DNA of 64,000 nucleotides. Source: Tiliqua scincoides. Lineage: Eukaryota; Chordata; Lepidosauria; Squamata; Scincidae. Shown in pieces: positions 62,301-64,000 of this stretch. The stretch is from assembly GCF_035046505.1 (NCBI RefSeq), contig NC_089823.1, positions 3,526,767 to 3,590,766 on the forward strand, written 5' to 3'. A program made the position numbers and the translations under genes. The notes under the pieces were generated by a model. That model saw only the letters and a program-made list of their open reading frames with translations, ran no database searches and was not told the origin of the DNA. Each line of letters opens with the position of its first letter. Position 1 is the stretch's first letter.

Positions 62301-63772
62301 CTAAATGGGCCTATGGCCTGATCCAGTGGGGCTGTTCTTATGTTCTTAACCTTCTCAGAGGGGGAGAGAGAAAACAGAGGGATGAGCAGGTAAGGCAGCC
62401 TTCTACTGAGTCAGACCATCTGTCCATCTAGGTCAGATGCTCTCCAGAGATTTAGACAGAGAAGGGCCTTACCCACCTCCCACTGCCTTTCCTCTTCCAA
62501 ACTAAAAATATCCTGGATCTTCTGAACATACAGTATGTGCTCAGACTGCTGATTCCAATCATGACCAAACAAAACTTTAACCTGCCTGTATTAAAAACCA
62601 GGGAGACAATGCACTTGAAGCTACTCTGGAGCAAGCCTCATTCCAATGATGGGACACAGGCTGCGTTCCCTGAAGGAGCATCATGTATGGCACAGCAGGT
62701 GCTTGCCTGAGGAAAGGGAGGAGTGGCTGGCAGCTCAAAAGAGTGCAATCCTCGCTTTGCACACTTTGAAAGCGAATGTACAATGAGAACACCAGAAGTT
62801 GTCAGTTCACCTGTTCTCTCAGTCACAGGTTTTCATGATGCCTGTTCAGGGGCAGTGCAATGGCTGGAGAACAGGACTAAGAGAGGGAAGGCCTAGGGAA
62901 AAAATTACCTCTCAACCACTGGAAACCTCCCAACCTAAACTAACTACACAGTGTTGTAGTTAGAATATGAGAATTGGAATCACAAACGCTGCTCCAAGCT
63001 CACTAGAGAAAGGCACTGTAACAATAATAAGCATTTTCTGGCATACCTGCCCCACCTCTGAAGGCCCCGTGCAGGTATAGGCCTCAAACAGACTCTATAT
63101 GCACACACCTCAATGCTCAGAAACCTCCATTCCAGGGCAGTCAGTCCCCAGATGTCCTCTGGGATACAGGCCACACAAAGTCAGCACACCTGCACAAGCT
63201 GGATTTGGGAACATCAGAGGCAGGGTGGGTGAGGAGGCCCATCAGGCATCTGAGGCAGAACCAGGGACAGGTGCCCCTGAGCAGCCTTAGAAAGCCATCT
63301 TCTTCCAGTCTCATCTGGCCACCTGCAACATAGGTGGGGGAGGAAGGGCCACTGAGACACTGAATGCTGTATAGAATGCTAGCTATTATTTACATCTAAA
63401 CTATAACGCAGGATTCATATCCCTAGACAACAAATTAAAGCAACAGACCCCAATGCTTTTACTAAGACAACGAGGGGGGCACACTTCTATCTGGCACCCT
63501 AGAAATCCACCACTTGTCAGGATGGACAACACTGACAATCTTATGGCCCAATACACTAGGAAGCAAGGAATTTATACAAGGATGTGAGGAAAAGGTACTT
63601 GAAGGAAGCCTCAACTAGGCTCCAAACATTCTTGATCATCACTGTCATAGAAGAGAGCAAGGAAGGGGAAAAGGATATATCCTTGCCGGAGTCTGTCTCA
63701 ATCACAACATCTTCCATAGACTCAAAGTACTGGCTCCAGAGGACTGGGGAATAGTCGCGCTTTCGTCCAGGC
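39073..63772 (-). CDS. PPME1: Protein phosphatase methylesterase 1, 12 of about 13 coding exons
   Basis: An alpha/beta-hydrolase that removes the methyl ester from the C-terminal leucine of the PP2A catalytic subunit. Exons in transcript order: 63679-63772, 60658-60750, 57495-57552, 56966-57017, 51511-51665, 49960-50050, 49735-49800, 48223-48352, 45909-46038, 41339-41383, 39911-39975 and 39073-39144. They total 1051 bp and every junction keeps frame. Family landmarks are the oxyanion-side LLLLHGGGHSALSW, nucleophile elbow GHSMGG, the Asp in LCMIDVVE and the catalytic His in QCGHAVHED. An acidic insert (EEEEEEDENEDGE) is present as in mammals. The first exon (about 35 residues with the start codon) lies beyond the window. 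The first intron here is AT-AC type; the others are GT-AG. The C-terminus ends GGFQW, shorter than human GGFQCVFPGC as I recall it. Confidence 0.95.
39911..39975 (-). CDS. PPME1: PPME1 coding exon 12, catalytic His
   Basis: 65 bp: KFQMQVLPQCGHAVHEDAPD then K. It carries the catalytic histidine. The acceptor is acccacag and the donor is gtgagtg. Confidence 0.95.
40526..40800 (+). repeat. Interspersed repeat family F with (AAT)n tail
   Basis: From agaggcactttttcaagtgg to aaagtagtatataaatactg, then an AAT-repeat tail. It is probably a SINE or LINE 3' end; the family is not recognised. Other copies are listed below. Confidence 0.65.
40801..41271 (-). mobile_element. Short LINE derivative, copy 3
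   Basis: A third near-complete copy, in a PPME1 intron, inserted in the AT-rich tail of another repeat (40526-40800). AAT repeats on both sides blur the duplication. Confidence 0.75.
41339..41383 (-). CDS. PPME1: PPME1 coding exon 11
   Basis: A 45 bp exon encoding VDRLDKDLTIGQMQ, with acceptor tttttttag and donor gtaaatg. A 2.1 kb hAT element begins 88 bp away on the upstream side in gene direction. Confidence 0.93.
42305..42490. repeat. Sub-repeats inside the hAT element
   Basis: The phrase gcagatctctatacagacca gtgcaaaaacaggg, or a variant, recurs three times, each time after a G-run, separated by about 60-90 bp. Confidence 0.7.
43148..43225. mobile_element. Family D MITE inside the hAT element
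   Basis: ctgtaatcctgtgcacactt to cacaggattgtgctct, inserted in the 2.1 kb hAT. agcttg is repeated on both sides. Confidence 0.6.
43600..44830 (+). other. Possible LTR-type fossil in PPME1 intron
   Basis: Downstream of the hAT element lie two stretches with LTR-like signals: aataaactaaaatatc followed by a T/G-rich run (about 44226-44275), and atataagcc with ctgaataaagtgg 45 bp later (about 44694-44740). No paired copy or viral gene is seen. It is an old remnant if correctly identified. Confidence 0.3.
45600..45845 (-). mobile_element. Possible old CR1/L3-like fragment
   Basis: The phrases aaggcccacttagctgagca and aatttgtccaattcactttt resemble old CR1/L3-type 3' regions on the reverse strand. 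Heavily diverged. Confidence 0.35.
45909..46038 (-). CDS. PPME1: PPME1 coding exon 10
   Basis: 130 bp: TKKEQVYTWRIELSKTEKYW, DGWFRGLSNLFLGCPVPKLL and LLA. The acceptor is ccccttgcag and the donor is gtaggtg. It is strongly conserved and includes the membrane-like or substrate lid segment. Confidence 0.95.
46605..46694 (+). mobile_element. CR1 LINE 3' end fragment
   Basis: The last 90 bp of CR1 (gggcatttggtgggccgctg to ttatgttctta), in a PPME1 intron. Confidence 0.8.
47331..47575 (+). repeat. Interspersed repeat family F
   Basis: A full-length copy (aagaggcactttttcaagtg to agcggtatataaatactgtt) with a short AAT-rich tail. Confidence 0.65.
48223..48352 (-). CDS. PPME1: PPME1 coding exon 9, acidic insert
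   Basis: 130 bp encoding CEGPASPRGPKAIVEGIIEE, the acidic run, and NKRKKDDDAE. This variable insert is disordered in the family. The acceptor is taaatcag after a T-run and the donor is gtaaaaa. Confidence 0.92.
49262..49503 (-). repeat. Interspersed repeat family F
   Basis: A reverse-strand copy, complete from the AT-rich tail (aatatttatataccgctttt) to cttgaaaaagtgcctctt. Confidence 0.65.
49735..49800 (-). CDS. PPME1: PPME1 coding exon 8
   Basis: 66 bp: VKSGQIRNLESARVSMVGQ then VK. The acceptor is ctctgtag and the donor is gtaggtc. Confidence 0.94.
49960..50050 (-). CDS. PPME1: PPME1 coding exon 7
   Basis: 91 bp: TAMDALNSMQNFLRSRPKTF then KSVENAIEW. The acceptor is tctccatag. The donor gtgctgg departs from the usual gtragt, so this is the weakest donor in the gene. 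Confidence 0.94.
50155..50545 (-). repeat. Interspersed repeat family F split by MITE C
   Basis: A diverged reverse-strand copy interrupted by the family C element at 50230-50407. Confidence 0.55.
50230..50407. mobile_element. Inverted-repeat MITE family C, nested
   Basis: Ends gggtgcaaccctaacccact and agttggttaggatttgggcc. It interrupts the family F repeat that lies on both sides (50155-50545). Confidence 0.7.
51511..51665 (-). CDS. PPME1: PPME1 coding exon 6, nucleophile Ser
   Basis: 155 bp encoding DVGNVVEAMYGDLSPPIMLI, GHSMGGAIAVHTAASNL and LLGLCMIDVVE. It carries both the nucleophilic serine (GHSMGG) and the catalytic aspartate (MIDVVE). The acceptor is catttgcag and the donor is gtaagtc. 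Confidence 0.96.
53645..53862 (+). mobile_element. CR1 LINE 3' end fragment
   Basis: It begins at the last ORF2 codons (EKSIMGYKP stop) and continues through the CR1 3' end, in a PPME1 intron. Confidence 0.8.
55224..55365. repeat. Imperfect inverted repeat, about 50 bp arms
   Basis: The left arm (gctctccacatccccagact gggacaatgtgac) at 55224-55275 pairs with 55313-55365, whose reverse complement begins gctctccatttccccagact. The arms are about three-quarters identical with a loop of about 38 bp. Confidence 0.65.
55888..56176 (+). mobile_element. LINE 3' end, copy 3 with target duplication
   Basis: The last 290 bp of the same LINE. It is flanked by a perfect 11 bp duplication, TAGTTACAGTA, at 55877-55887 and 56177-56187. 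Open frame with CGRDCHSRIGLFSHTRRC. It lies in a PPME1 intron. Confidence 0.8.
56966..57017 (-). CDS. PPME1: PPME1 coding exon 5
   Basis: 52 bp: GETKVRNPEDLSAETMS. The acceptor is cctttgcag and the donor is gtatgtc. Confidence 0.92.
57495..57552 (-). CDS. PPME1: PPME1 coding exon 4
   Basis: 58 bp: SAIINRVQCRIVALDLRGH plus one base. The acceptor is ccttgcag and the donor is gtaagtg. Confidence 0.94.
59003..59165 (-). mobile_element. tRNA-derived SINE, diverged
   Basis: Reverse strand: agtagcagagcatgtgtgct and a degraded B box, then a body ending in the gactagtgacc region. Confidence 0.5.
59363..59393. repeat. (CA)n microsatellite
   Basis: About 15 CA units in the intron between PPME1 exons 3 and 4. 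Confidence 0.95.
60305..60475 (-). mobile_element. tRNA-derived SINE, diverged
   Basis: Reverse strand: tcatagctcaggggtgtaga gcatgtg is a clear tRNA A-box region, followed by a body of the same family as 4131-4308. Confidence 0.6.
60658..60750 (-). CDS. PPME1: PPME1 coding exon 3
   Basis: 31 codons: TFRIYKSGSEG, then PVLLLLHGGGHSALSWAVFT. It holds the HGGG oxyanion-hole motif. The acceptor dinucleotide is AC (…gttcatac) and the donor is gtaagtt. Confidence 0.95.
60780..62346 (+). mobile_element. CR1 LINE with endonuclease part joined to C-terminal part
   Basis: 60780-61371 encodes the C-terminal half of the CR1 AP endonuclease (GACYRPPDQ, MGDFNYPHIDW, LGNSDHAAIRF). 61379-62158 encodes the ORF2 C-terminus (CKVMHIGAKNQNFRY to SITGYKP) with a 238-codon open frame, then the CR1 3' end. 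Most of the RT core is missing. A possible 7 bp duplication TAACCTT lies at 60773-60779 and 62347-62353. It lies in the U12 intron of PPME1 in antisense. Confidence 0.88.
62383..62465 (-). mobile_element. tRNA-derived SINE body fragment
   Basis: aaggcagccttctactgagt cagaccatctgtccatctag is the characteristic 3' body of this SINE type, reverse orientation. Confidence 0.5.
63679..63772 (-). CDS. PPME1: PPME1 coding exon 2 by human numbering
   Basis: The acceptor is gttttccag. It encodes PGRKRDYSPVLWSQYFESME to DSGKD. It ends GGCAAGGAT, followed by atatcctttt, a U12-type AT-AC donor. Confidence 0.92.
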
Positions 63773-64000
63773 CTGGAAAACAGAAATCGGGACTGTAAGC
63801 TTCTTATGGTACACTTGGGCTGGTTGTTAAACACAAAAACAAGGACTTTTTTTTTGCTTTACGTGGAACAAGGGCTACAAGGACTTTTGCCCTACATGGG
63901 AACAGAGTTCTTTGAAAGCAGAACACAAGCCTTGCTTGTGCAAAATCTAGGCCCACCATTTGCACGACAGACAGTGTTAATACACCAGGGCTGCAAACCC

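Larger units (their letters stand above)
60751..63678 (-). other. PPME1: U12-type AT-AC intron of PPME1
   Basis: The donor is ATATCCTTTT and the branch-site consensus TCCTTAAC is exact at 60760-60767. The acceptor dinucleotide is AC, and the branch site lies about ten bases before it. Joining GAT to ACT gives GKD-TFRIYK in frame. No GT or AG alternative fits. This is the minor-spliceosome class with terminal AT-AC. Confidence 0.9.

Overview
The window is vertebrate nuclear DNA, most likely from a squamate reptile (lizard or snake). The case for this is indirect. It holds two vertebrate genes with clean GT-AG introns, many chicken-repeat-1 (CR1) LINE tails, short inverted-repeat DNA transposons with the 'cttacttctgagtaga' and 'aagcggtatataaatact' motifs common in lizards, and 5S-rRNA-derived and tRNA-derived SINEs. 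I could not run a species or repeat search.

Two host genes lie tail to tail. P4HA3 (prolyl 4-hydroxylase alpha-3) is on the + strand with 13 coding exons from 3598 to 28955. They join to a complete reading frame of 534 residues, with a signal peptide and every Fe(II)/2-oxoglutarate ligand in place. PPME1 (protein phosphatase methylesterase 1) is on the - strand with 12 coding exons from 63772 down to 39073. Only its first coding exon is missing, beyond the right edge. From memory, the human genes are also adjacent and convergent. P4HA3 acts in the ER lumen on procollagen and PPME1 acts on PP2A in the cytosol or nucleus; nothing suggests they work together.

Layout: 1-3110 holds an APE-type LINE with an inverted 5' part, a CR1 copy and a short LINE derivative. 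P4HA3 occupies 3.6-29 kb (probable 3' UTR to about 30.7 kb) with introns full of repeats. The intergenic region, 30.7-35.4 kb, contains a hAT MITE, the LINE derivative, tRNA-SINEs and CR1 tails. The probable PPME1 3' UTR is 35.45-39.07 kb, and the PPME1 exons and introns run from 39.1 kb to the right edge.

The most interesting material is a set of three retroposons that end in the same tail. They are (1) an APE-type LINE with a C-terminal zinc-knuckle-like motif, (2) a roughly 470 bp internally deleted derivative of it, and (3) a SINE whose head is 5S rRNA. Several copies keep target-site duplications of 9-12 bp. A second point is that the first PPME1 intron in the window is a textbook U12-type AT-AC intron, and a CR1 copy lies only about a dozen bases upstream of its branch site. 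A third is a set of hAT-like inverted-repeat elements with readable 8 bp target duplications, including a 2.1 kb element with a perfect 8 bp duplication.
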